In this document: piece after piece, positions 34,348-40,442 of the stretch
Numbering within the stretch: position 1 is the first letter of the stretch
How the letters are laid out: the number at the start of each line of letters is the position of its first letter
Assembly: GCA_019119775.1 (NCBI GenBank)
Contig: DWWL01000078.1
Coordinates: 1 to 40,442, forward strand
Direction: 5' to 3'
Source: Candidatus Lachnoclostridium pullistercoris
Lineage (GTDB): Bacteria; Bacillota; Clostridia; Lachnospirales; Lachnospiraceae
DNA length: 40,442 nucleotides
Program-made: the position numbers and the translations under genes
Notes under the pieces: model-generated
The model's database searches: none
Told to the model about the DNA's origin: nothing
What the model saw: only the letters and a program-made list of their open reading frames with translations

Positions 34348-34377
34348 ATTGTACACCAGGACCAGATCGGACGCCAA
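34348..34377 (-). promoter_or_regulatory. Candidate gudD promoter
   Basis: On the minus strand TTGGCG (34372-34377) and TACAAT (34348-34353) are spaced by 18 bases, in the 235-bp region shared with the divergent LysR gene. The -35 box is imperfect, consistent with activation by LysR. Confidence 0.45.
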
Positions 34378-34447
34378 TTCGCAGTTCTGATCACATCTAT
34401 TAAGAAAACTGATTGCGCCGGCCGGGCCGGTCTTTAAGGAGGCTTTT

Positions 34448-35419
34448 ATGGACACTCGATATCTGACTTACATCCTCACCATCGCGGAGGAAAGAAACAT
34501 GACGAAGGCCGCTAAAAAGCTCTTCGTCTCCCAATCCTCCCTCAGCCAGTACCTGACAAAGCTGGAGCAGGAACTTGGGACGCCCCTGTTTTTCCGCACA
34601 AAAGGCGAGCTGATCCTCACCCCGGCGGGAGAACTGTACACGGAGGCGGCCAGAAACGTGATCCGCATAAAAAAGCAGCTTTACCGGGACATTGCCTCTC
34701 TGGAAAACCGGGGCCACGTGACCATCACCGTCACCTCCCAGTTCGGCCTTCAGACTCTCACCGACGTGATTCCCCGCTTTAAAGCCATCTATCCCGACTA
34801 CCGCATCGAGATCACCGAGCAGAGCCTTCCCTCAGCCACCCGCATGCTCTTAGAGGAAAACCTGGACTTAGGGCTTCTGGCCGCCAACGCGGTGGAGCCA
34901 TTTTCCCCGGAAAACGTCCGCGTTCTCTGCCGGGAGGAAGTGCTGTTTGCCGTTCCCGCCTCCCATCCCTTTGTCAAAAAAAATCCTTCCGGGACGATCG
35001 CCCGAAAGGATATAAAAACCATATTCCAAAATGAAAATTTTCTCCTCTCCCGCCGGGGTTCCACCCTGCGGACGCTGACGGACCAATTGTTTGAGGAGCT
35101 GGATTTTTCGCCCACGATCCTGTGCGAGACAAACAGCGTCACCGCCACGCTGCGCATGGCCGCGGAGGGGATCGGCGTCACTTTCATCGGAAGATCCTGT
35201 GAAAACCCGGACCTGTCCGCCGTCTGCTACCGGCTCAGTCCGCCCCTCTTCCGCCTAAATCTCCTGGTCCGGAGAAAAAACTGGGTCCTGAACCCGGCGG
35301 AAACATATCTGTGCCGGCTGATCGGCTCCTGTTTTCCCCAGCCTGACACTCAATCTGAGGACTCCTTCCGTAATCCGCCACCGCCTGCTCCATCTGCTCC
35401 AGAATGCGGGAATATTTGA
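34448..35419 (+). CDS. LysR-family regulator, probable gudD activator
   Basis: A 323-residue protein with an N-terminal winged helix (LTYILTIAEERNMTKAAKKL, SQSSLSQYLTKLEQELGTPLF) and a LysR effector-binding domain to about residue 297 (NWVLNPAETYLCRLIGSCF). Its last ~25 residues are Pro- and Ser-rich and overlap the 3' end of the convergent alarmone synthetase gene by 185 bases. AAGGAGG precedes the ATG. Divergent placement with gudD suggests it controls glucarate use. Confidence 0.9.
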   Translation: MDTRYLTYILTIAEERNMTKAAKKLFVSQSSLSQYLTKLEQELGTPLFFRTKGELILTPAGELYTEAARNVIRIKKQLYRDIASLENRGHVTITVTSQFGLQTLTDVIPRFKAIYPDYRIEITEQSLPSATRMLLEENLDLGLLAANAVEPFSPENVRVLCREEVLFAVPASHPFVKKNPSGTIARKDIKTIFQNENFLLSRRGSTLRTLTDQLFEELDFSPTILCETNSVTATLRMAAEGIGVTFIGRSCENPDLSAVCYRLSPPLFRLNLLVRRKNWVLNPAETYLCRLIGSCFPQPDTQSEDSFRNPPPPAPSAPECGNI

Positions 35420-35948
35420 GGAAACGGGCGCTCCACGCCTGTTTGTCCTCCTCCGTCCTCTTATAGCAGCTCCTGTGCTCTAAGCTGGCCCACAGGTCCA
35501 TGGCCATGGTTCGAAACTGTATTTCCACCGGATAATACTCCATCCCGTCCACCCGGTAGATGGGAACGCCTGTCACCAGGTGATAACTCTTGTAGCCGTT
35601 GGGCTTCGGATTTTCAATGTAATCCTTCTCCTTCACAAGCTCCAGATCTTTCTGCCGCTTCAGTGCTCTGGCCAGCTTGCGGATCCCCTCCACATCGTAG
35701 CAGATGACCCGGATTCCCGCTATATCTCTCAGATAGTCCCTGGCGTCCTCCGCCGTCTGCTCCCTGCCTCTGCGGATCAGTTTCTCCTCTATGCTCTTTT
35801 TCGTCTTGATCCTCGTCTGTATGTGATGGATCGGCTCTTCCCCATAGCGGTCCCGATAATCCTCAGCCAGGATCCGAAGACGATTTTCCACGTTTCTCAG
35901 ACATTCCCCGTATGGAATAATCAGCTCCTGATAATCCTTCTCATCCAT
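35235..35948 (-). CDS. Small alarmone synthetase (RelP/RelQ-type GTP pyrophosphokinase)
   Basis: A 237-residue single-domain (p)ppGpp synthetase without the hydrolase or TGS domains of RelA. Signatures: RIKTKKSIEEKLIRRG, ENPKPNGYKSYHLV and VEIQFRTMAMDLWASLEHRS. It makes alarmone in response to stress, usually under transcriptional control. The ATG at 35948 follows GAGGTG at about nine bases; a GTG at 35960 is a possible alternative. The C-terminal ~45 residues lie opposite the LysR gene and are low complexity (GSGPSFFSGPGDLGG), so the true stop may once have been earlier. Confidence 0.92.
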   Translation of the reverse strand: MDEKDYQELIIPYGECLRNVENRLRILAEDYRDRYGEEPIHHIQTRIKTKKSIEEKLIRRGREQTAEDARDYLRDIAGIRVICYDVEGIRKLARALKRQKDLELVKEKDYIENPKPNGYKSYHLVTGVPIYRVDGMEYYPVEIQFRTMAMDLWASLEHRSCYKRTEEDKQAWSARFLKYSRILEQMEQAVADYGRSPQIECQAGENRSRSAGTDMFPPGSGPSFFSGPGDLGGRGAD

Positions 35949-36099
35949 ATTTTCTGCCACCTCATTTTCTTCCAGTTTACGGAAAAAATGTGTTGAAACT
36001 GTGTCTCCTCTGTGGCTAATTTATTATATTTTTATAAAAACACCTTCATCTCCTTCTTTTCATACAATGTAGTATCACGCTGAAAGGAAGGGAATCCCC

Positions 36100-37095
36100 A
36101 TGAGACATTACATTCTTCCATTGATCCTGTGCGTCGGGCTGACGGCCGGGCTGGCCGGATGCTCCGGCAGCTCCTCCTCCGGCCTGACGCCGGTCACTTT
36201 AAACGAGGTTGCCCACTCTGTATTTTATGCCCCTCAGTACGCCGCCATCGAGCTGGGCTGCTTTGAGGAGGAGGGAATTGACTTAAAGCTGGTAAACGGC
36301 GGCGGGGCCGACAAGGTGATGACCGCCCTCATCTCCGGCGATGCCGACATCGGTTTTATGGGCTCGGAAGCCAGTATCTACATCTACCAGGAAGGCTCCG
36401 AAGACTATGCTGTAAACTTTGCCCAGCTGACTCAGCGGGCCGGTAATTTCCTCGTAAGCCGCAGCCCGGAGCCGGATTTTAAGTGGTCCGACATCAAAGG
36501 CAAAACGGTGCTGGGCGGCCGGGCCGGCGGTATGCCCGAGATGGTCTTCGAGTACATCCTGAAGAAAAACGGCATCGATCCCCGGACGGATCTTTCCATC
36601 GACCAGAGCATCAGCTACGGCCTGACGGCCGCCGCCTTCCCCGGGAGCGGAGCGGATTATACGGTGGAATTTGAGCCCTTTGCCACTGCCCTGGAACAGC
36701 AGGGACAGGGGTATGTGGCAGCCTCCCTCGGCGTGGATTCCGGCTACGTGCCCTACACCGCCTACTCTGCCAGACAGTCCTATATAGAAGAGCACCCGGA
36801 AATCATACAGGGATTTGCCAACGCCATTCAAAAAGGGCTGGAGTACGTCGCCTCCCACTCCGCCGAGGAAATCGCCGAAACCATCCATCCCCAGTTTCCA
36901 GAAACAGACGTGTCCACCCTGGCGGTCATCGTGGACCGGTACAAAAAACAGGATACCTGGAAAGAAGACGCCATTTTCACAGAAGAGAGCTTTGACCTTC
37001 TGCAGAACATTCTGGAAGAAGCGGGAGAACTGAAGGAGCGGGTTCCCTATAAAGATCTGGTGACTACAGAATTCGCGGAAAACGCAGCCAGATAA
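36100..37095 (+). CDS. ABC transporter substrate-binding lipoprotein (NMT1/SsuA-like)
   Basis: A 331-residue exported lipoprotein with signal peptide ending LAGC (Cys21) and a type 2 periplasmic-binding fold: HSVFYAPQYAAIELGCFEEE, LISGDADIGFMGSEASIYIY and IKGKTVLGGRAGGMPEMVFE. Relatives bind sulfonates, nitrate/taurine or pyrimidine precursors; the ligand is unknown. No permease or ATPase gene is adjacent, so it either serves a transporter elsewhere or has been separated from its operon. A GC-rich hairpin (37136-37156) follows the stop. Confidence 0.88.
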   Translation: MRHYILPLILCVGLTAGLAGCSGSSSSGLTPVTLNEVAHSVFYAPQYAAIELGCFEEEGIDLKLVNGGGADKVMTALISGDADIGFMGSEASIYIYQEGSEDYAVNFAQLTQRAGNFLVSRSPEPDFKWSDIKGKTVLGGRAGGMPEMVFEYILKKNGIDPRTDLSIDQSISYGLTAAAFPGSGADYTVEFEPFATALEQQGQGYVAASLGVDSGYVPYTAYSARQSYIEEHPEIIQGFANAIQKGLEYVASHSAEEIAETIHPQFPETDVSTLAVIVDRYKKQDTWKEDAIFTEESFDLLQNILEEAGELKERVPYKDLVTTEFAENAAR

Positions 37096-37135
37096 AGCTG
37101 GGGCAGAAAAGGGCAGGAAAGGCTTGAGTCTGCCT

Positions 37136-37156
37136 GGGCCCGGTATTGCCGGGCCC
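37136..37156. terminator. GC-rich hairpin between convergent genes
   Basis: GGGCCCGG (37136-37143) pairs perfectly with CCGGGCCC (37149-37156) around TATTG. There is no T tract on either side, so it is either a weak terminator or an RNA-end stabiliser for both convergent transcripts. Confidence 0.5.
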
Positions 37157-37161
37157 GGACG

Positions 37162-37335
37162 TCAGATCCTGCCCTTATACATGGCCTGCTTCTTCCGATT
37201 CAGGGACTTTACCCTGGCTCTCGGCAGATATCTGTCACAGTGCTGGCAGTAAGTTTTATGAACTGCCTGCCGTCCTTTTTGGCACTGGCCCATGGCAATG
37301 TAATATTTACAGGGAATTTCTCTGTACTTTGCCAT
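37162..37335 (-). CDS. 57-aa Cys-rich protein with a CCCH-finger-like pattern, coupled to rtcB
   Basis: The ATG at 37335 follows GGGAGGTG and lies four bases after the rtcB stop, so the two are translationally coupled; the longer frame upstream is rtcB overlap. The sequence holds Cys9, Cys18, Cys30 and Cys33, with His25. Residues 8-20 (PCKYYIAMGQCQK) resemble the start of an RNA-binding CCCH zinc finger (C-x8-C-x6-H), and YCQHCDRY adds a CxxC. It is very basic. This suggests a small RNA-binding partner of the RNA ligase, but I recognise no named family. Confidence 0.72.
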   Translation of the reverse strand: MAKYREIPCKYYIAMGQCQKGRQAVHKTYCQHCDRYLPRARVKSLNRKKQAMYKGRI

Positions 37336-37339
37336 TCTC

Positions 37340-38455
37340 TCACCTCCCGCCGGCTTTGAAATTGTAAACCGGCCGCAAAATCTTCTGAACGGCAACCGTT
37401 TCTCCGACTGCCTTCCGGATCTCTTCCAGTCCCCGGTAGGCAAAAGGCGCCTCGTCCAGCGTGTCTTTCCCAATGCAGGTGCAGTAAATCCCCTTCATCT
37501 GCTCTTTAAACTGGGCCTGCGTATACCGTTTTCCCACTTCCTCACGCTTCAGCACCCGGCCCGCTCCGTGGGGCGCCGAACAGTTCCAGTCCTGGTTTCC
37601 CAGTCCGGTTCCTAAAAGGATTCCGTCCCGCATATTGACCGGAATGACTGCCGGTTCTCCTTTTTTCGCGGAAATAGCCCCCTTCCGGACGATCCCCCCG
37701 CCCGGGATTCTCTCTGCGTAATTGTGGGGCACCGAGACAAATTCCTCTGCCTTCCATTTCATCCCCTTTAAGATTTCCTGAAGAATCGCCTCCCTGTTCA
37801 CACGGGCAAATTCCTGAACGATCTCCAGATCACAGAGGTAATCTTCCAGAAGCTCCCCTTCCAGATATGTCAGCTCGTAGGGGACCTCTATGCCGGCCTG
37901 CTTCAGCTCCTTCTGGCCTCTCTTTAAATAATATTCCGTCACTTCTTTTCCCAGCCGGCGGCTCCCGGAATGGACCGCCGCGTAGAGAATGCCTTCCTCA
38001 TCCCGGTCGATCTCAATAAAGTGATTGCCTCCGCCCAAACTTCCGATGCTGAGCCTTGCCTTTTCCTCTCTTATATGGCGGAAACACCGCAAATGCTCCA
38101 GATCCGGGATCTCGCTGAAAGAATGCGGTTTCTTCCGGACCTGAGTTCCGGCGGGAATCTGTTCCCGGATCACCCGGTCCAGTTTCTGAAATTCCGCCCG
38201 TTTTTCCCTCAGCTTCGCAAGGGTGATCCCGCATCCAATGTCGATCCCCACCACAAGGGGCATGAGCATGTCCTGAAACGTCGCAGTAAATCCGATGGTT
38301 CCCACTTTGCCGGGATGAACGTCCGGCATGATCCGTATTTTGCTGCCCTGAAAAGCCCTCTGGCTGCAGAGCTGGCGGACCTGGGCCAGGGCATAATCTT
38401 CGATAGTATCTGTGAAAATTTTTGCAGAAGTGTAGATTCCGTCTACTGTTTTCAT
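37340..38455 (-). CDS. rtcB: RtcB-family RNA ligase
   Basis: RtcB joins RNA 3'-phosphate or 2',3'-cyclic phosphate ends to 5'-OH ends using GTP and Mn. The 371-residue protein carries DVHPGKVGTIGF (Asp45, His47), GIDIGCG (Asp72, Cys75), SLGGGNHFIEI (Asn144, His145), HSGSRRLG (His162), VPHNY (His244) and the guanylylated His296 in APHGAGR. All metal and nucleotide ligands are present. It is shorter than E. coli RtcB, as is common for the clostridial branch. It sits between a structured leader with a 26-codon ORF and the 57-aa Cys-rich gene. No archease or RtcA is visible. Confidence 0.94.
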   Translation of the reverse strand: MKTVDGIYTSAKIFTDTIEDYALAQVRQLCSQRAFQGSKIRIMPDVHPGKVGTIGFTATFQDMLMPLVVGIDIGCGITLAKLREKRAEFQKLDRVIREQIPAGTQVRKKPHSFSEIPDLEHLRCFRHIREEKARLSIGSLGGGNHFIEIDRDEEGILYAAVHSGSRRLGKEVTEYYLKRGQKELKQAGIEVPYELTYLEGELLEDYLCDLEIVQEFARVNREAILQEILKGMKWKAEEFVSVPHNYAERIPGGGIVRKGAISAKKGEPAVIPVNMRDGILLGTGLGNQDWNCSAPHGAGRVLKREEVGKRYTQAQFKEQMKGIYCTCIGKDTLDEAPFAYRGLEEIRKAVGETVAVQKILRPVYNFKAGGR

Positions 38456-38478
38456 ATCATAATCCTTTCTCTACTCAT

Positions 38479-38593
38479 GCTTTCCTGTACACTGCGGGCC
38501 GCGAAAGCGGCATTTTCCTTTCCGCCGCAGTACGCTCCCCGCGGAGCGTTTTTATATAACAGGGAACGAAGTTTCCTGCTATACAAAGAAAGC
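38479..38593. repeat. ~115-nt multi-arm palindromic element in the rtcB leader
   Basis: The ends GCTTTCCTGTA (38479-38489) and TACAAAGAAAGC (38582-38593) are near-complementary and enclose three hairpins. Arm A is ACTGCGG/CCGCAGT (38491-38531), holding GCCGC-GAAA-GCGGC. Arm B is ACGCTCC-CCGC-GGAGCGT (38532-38549) followed by five T on the plus strand. Arm C pairs 38555-38567 with 38571-38583 with one mismatch. The layout is a four-way junction. It could be a structured leader or small RNA of the rtcB transcript, or a MITE/REP-type mobile palindrome. Confidence 0.65.
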
Positions 38594-38667
38594 ATCCCTT
38601 TGCGCAGAGATGCAGATTTTCCAATAGACCATATCAAAATAAATGTGCAGAGAAATGATCAAACTCC

Positions 38668-38748
38668 TCAACAGCCGCTTTCGGTATGGACAATCTGCCC
38701 TCCGCTCTTTACTGATTCATTTTTCATTGTATAATATACCTGCTTCAT
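38668..38748 (-). CDS. 26-codon small ORF in the rtcB leader
   Basis: The ATG at 38748 follows a perfect AAAGGAGG at seven bases. The encoded peptide starts MKQVYYTMKN and ends IVHTESGC, followed by TGA. It lies downstream of a consensus promoter and upstream of the structured element and rtcB, so it is the first cistron of the rtcB operon. It could be a regulatory leader peptide, a small functional protein, or the remnant of a longer gene. The strength of the ribosome site is the main evidence. Confidence 0.55.
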   Translation of the reverse strand: MKQVYYTMKNESVKSGGQIVHTESGC

Positions 38749-38784
38749 GATTGTCCTCCTTTCTTTGCTTTTGTTGACCAGTTT

Positions 38785-38807
38785 CCGCAGGCACAAAGTG
38801 CCCGCGG
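38785..38807 (-). promoter_or_regulatory. 5'-terminal hairpin of the rtcB operon mRNA
   Basis: CCGCGGGCAC-TTT-GTGCCTGCGG pairs over ten positions with one G-U. The predicted start of transcription lies at its edge, so the hairpin forms the very 5' end and may protect the mRNA. Confidence 0.55.
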
Positions 38808-38811
38808 TTTT

Positions 38812-38840
38812 AGTATAAATGCTGGTCCGCGGTCTGTCAA
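38812..38840 (-). promoter_or_regulatory. rtcB operon promoter
   Basis: On the minus strand TTGACA (38835-38840) and TATACT (38812-38817) are spaced by 17 bases. CCGCGG occurs both in the promoter spacer and just after the -10 region, about 20 bases apart. Confidence 0.85.
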
Positions 38841-38884
38841 CTGAAAGTCTGCTTTCCATTTTTTCGTGCTGCAGCCGCCTGGCA

Positions 38885-38917
38885 TTCCGCTAGACAGACA
38901 CCTGACGTTCCGCTAGA
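38885..38917. repeat. Direct repeat TTCCGCTAGA
   Basis: TTCCGCTAGA occurs at 38885-38894 and 38908-38917, 23 bases apart, upstream of the rtcB promoter and downstream of the Rpn gene. It may be a regulator binding site or a trace of DNA movement. Confidence 0.35.
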
Positions 38918-38966
38918 AATATTATTGACACAAAAAGTCAAATAACTTCTCGCTCCAAATTTACCA

Positions 38967-39806
38967 TCACTCCAGGATATTTCTCACCTGTTCAATGCTG
39001 ATATCTGACTTTTCAGCAATCTCCTCCTCCGTACAGCCCTGCCTGAACAATTTAAATACCTTTTTAGTCAAAGAAATCCCCTGCTCCAGTCCCTGTTCTA
39101 CTCCCTGCTCTAGTCCCTGCTCCAAGCCGGCTTTCATTCCTTCATTATATTTTTCTTTATATTTCATCTCCAATGTCATATATTCCCGCCTCCATTCTCT
39201 GTTATGCTTGGCTTCTGTGACTGCGGCATCCAGTTCTCTCACATAAGGATCATCTGACATTTTCCCTGCCACATAGTCCAGGACTGCTTTCAGGTTAGGA
39301 CTGATATCATCCATTGTCCCGCCCGCATTTAAAAACACTTTGCACGTCTGATCGCCCAGTTTTGTAAAAGTATCCTCTGTGCAGAGATTCTCAAATGTAT
39401 ATTTATGTCTTCCTTTATGAAAAATATCCGTCTGACAGATAAATATGACATAACATTGATTGAGCTCTTGATAGTCAGCGCCCTTATCCATCAGCTGCAG
39501 GTCAATCATAGACTGATAATATCGTGATCTTTTGGGAAGTTCCTTTGTATCGATGGCCTGCATCTCAATATTATAGACCGTGTTATTTCCATCTTTCACG
39601 TAAACATCCAGCCGGACGCCTTTCGCGTCATAATCTATATTGATGGCTTTCTGCAGTTCCGGATACTCGATATGATCAATTTTCATATCCGGGAAAATTC
39701 GTTCCAGCAGTTTCTGACACAAGCCAGGATGACTCATGACCTTGCCAAAGAGGAAATCATTTGAAATTGTCAGTGATTCCCATTTTTTAATCAAATTCTC
39801 TTCCAT
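38967..39806 (-). CDS. Rpn-family recombination-promoting nuclease / PD-(D/E)XK transposase-like protein
   Basis: A 279-residue protein starting MEENLIKKWESLT (ATG at 39806, GTGGAG just upstream). The PD-(D/E)XK core is visible as VRLDVYVKDGN and VYNIEMQA, preceded by NDFLFGKVMSHPGL. GLEQGLEQGVEQGLEQG near the C-terminus is a short tandem repeat that varies in number in this family, and the tail KSDISIEQVRNILE looks like a helix-turn-helix. Rpn proteins cut DNA and stimulate recombination; many genomes carry several copies. It lies beside an integrative-element edge. Confidence 0.88.
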   Translation of the reverse strand: MEENLIKKWESLTISNDFLFGKVMSHPGLCQKLLERIFPDMKIDHIEYPELQKAINIDYDAKGVRLDVYVKDGNNTVYNIEMQAIDTKELPKRSRYYQSMIDLQLMDKGADYQELNQCYVIFICQTDIFHKGRHKYTFENLCTEDTFTKLGDQTCKVFLNAGGTMDDISPNLKAVLDYVAGKMSDDPYVRELDAAVTEAKHNREWRREYMTLEMKYKEKYNEGMKAGLEQGLEQGVEQGLEQGISLTKKVFKLFRQGCTEEEIAEKSDISIEQVRNILE

Positions 39807-39830
39807 CGATCTCCACGCTCCAATCTGCAA

Positions 39831-40137
39831 TAAGACACACCTTCTCTTTCACTCTCATTTTATCCTATCCATATTCGGAACACAAGGGAAACGCGGAAAG
39901 TTTCAAGTGATTTTATCCGAAAAATCAAGCCAAAATCTGATTATCCCTTGAAAACACTGTATCCACGGGCATTTCAGACAGGTCAAAACCACCTCATTTA
40001 CTACGATTTTACTACCGTTGAGTGAGCCTTGACACGCTGAAGGACCACGAAATGCCGAGATATGGGTACAGAGCCTGTCAATCGGGGCCTCGCCCCATGA
40101 CCATACAACTGAATACAGACCGGCCATCTGCCGGGGC
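39831..40137. other. Conserved non-coding edge of an integrative element
   Basis: No credible gene is present. TTTACTAC occurs twice at 39997-40004 and 40008-40015, 11 bases apart (one helical turn), as in protein arm-binding sites. GGGGC-CTC-GCCCC (40084-40096) and CCGGC-CATCT-GCCGG (40120-40134) are hairpins leading into the terminator. A 115-codon minus-strand frame here looks like a shadow of the repeated element. The exact attachment site cannot be fixed without the other end. Confidence 0.45.
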
Positions 40138-40173
40138 AACGCCATAGGTAACTCAAACCTGTGGCGTTTTTTT
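40138..40173 (+). terminator. Terminator/attenuator ahead of the replication-initiator-like gene
   Basis: AACGCCATAGGT (40138-40149) pairs with ACCTGTGGCGTT (40157-40168) with one mismatch, followed by a run of T to 40173. It lies 185 bases before the ATG of the element gene and is the third of three consecutive hairpins, so it may attenuate expression. Confidence 0.8.
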
Positions 40174-40357
40174 ATGCCCTGCCGGGGGCACTCAAAACTG
40201 TATGAAAACGGGTGGGAAACCCCCTGTTTTTTCGCCTGTGGGCGGCGCAAACGAAGCCGCCCATATCCTTTCCCTCATGGGAGGCCAGGCGATGATACGG
40301 GGGCGCAAAACCACCGAAATGAACACTTTTCAAAACCAACGGAAGGAGGTATCCAAC

Positions 40358-40442
40358 ATGGCGGTATTCCGCATTGAGAAAACCCGCGATTACACGGTGA
40401 TGTCCAATCACCATCTGCGGGATACGGGCCTGTCGTTGAAAT
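40358..40442 (+). CDS. Replication initiator / helix-turn-helix protein of an integrative element (N-terminal fragment)
   Basis: The ATG at 40358 follows GGAAGGAGG and opens MAVFRIEKTRDYTVMSNHHL, then RDTGLSLK before the window ends. This start is characteristic of the RepA-like helix-turn-helix proteins (DUF6017-associated) that I know from the leading region of clostridial conjugative elements and plasmids. Only 28 codons are visible, so domains cannot be checked. It marks entry into a mobile element continuing to the right. Confidence 0.8.
   Translation, partial: MAVFRIEKTRDYTVMSNHHLRDTGLSLK

Noticed and set aside
38452-38637. 61-codon minus-strand frame across the palindromic element before rtcB
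   Set aside because: It starts only at a TTG with no ribosome site and follows the inverted-repeat structure; kept as an RNA or repeat element instead.
39080-39140. Repeated CTGCTC/CCCTG words suggesting a DNA repeat element
   Set aside because: They encode the LEQG repeats of the Rpn protein in frame.
39903-40250. 115-codon minus-strand frame at the element edge
   Set aside because: It spans hairpins and a terminator and has no ribosome site; probably a non-coding conserved region of the mobile element.
40174-40377. 67-codon plus-strand frame just before the replication-initiator-like gene
   Set aside because: It overlaps the true start at 40358 in another frame and lies directly after a terminator; no ribosome site.

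Overview
The window looks like a chromosomal segment of a GC-rich Clostridia, most probably a Lachnospiraceae gut commensal. The reasons are the canonical F-type atpBEFHAGDC operon, many strong AGGAGG ribosome sites, DUF1836, YerC/TrpR-like, BilS-like flavodoxin and RtcB-family genes, and Firmicute-type TTGACA-N17-TATAAT promoters. Species cannot be fixed from sequence alone. The core (about 4.6-38.5 kb) is GC-rich. The first 4.5 kb is visibly AT-rich and accessory, and the last 0.5 kb is the edge of an integrative element.

Layout, left to right. (1) 1-3.4 kb, minus strand: two small unknown genes, then an AbiG-type abortive-infection pair (AbiGi then AbiGii) followed in the same operon by an FRG-domain gene broken by two single-base frameshifts, closed by a strong terminator. 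(2) 3.7-5.0 kb: a lipoprotein flavodoxin and the 5' stump of a PTS EIIBC gene, which ends where base composition changes. (3) 5.2-9.3 kb, plus strand: two tandem paralogous AraC regulators and a GH36 alpha-galactosidase. (4) 9.4-12.3 kb, minus: rpsO and pnp with a 396-bp structured spacer, including a long hairpin in the pnp leader. (5) 12.3-20.6 kb, minus: one operon nikABCDE-larBCE, pairing a nickel-type ABC importer with the biosynthesis of the nickel-pincer nucleotide cofactor of LarA-type racemases. It is driven by a consensus promoter and a ~210-nt leader with an intrinsic terminator just ahead of nikA. No larA is present. (6) 20.6-27.5 kb, minus: an esterase and the complete ATP synthase operon. 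(7) 27.6-36 kb: LysR regulator, AlbA_2/Schlafen-type ATP-binding regulator with its own operator-promoter, DUF1836 protein, BilS-like flavodoxin with a YerC-type regulator, HAD phosphatase, glucarate dehydratase with a divergent LysR, and a small alarmone synthetase. (8) 36.1-38.8 kb: an orphan ABC lipoprotein and an RtcB locus made of promoter, 26-codon ORF, ~115-nt multi-arm palindromic element, rtcB and a 57-aa Cys-rich protein resembling a CCCH finger. (9) 39-40.4 kb: an Rpn-family nuclease, then the leader and first codons of a replication-initiator-like gene typical of conjugative elements.

Most interesting candidates: the RtcB locus with its structured element and small zinc-finger-like partner; the decayed third gene of the AbiG defence operon; the attenuator-like leader controlling nickel uptake together with cofactor synthesis; and the operator overlapping the AlbA_2 gene promoter. 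All functional calls come from reading motifs and gene order; no database search or folding program was run.
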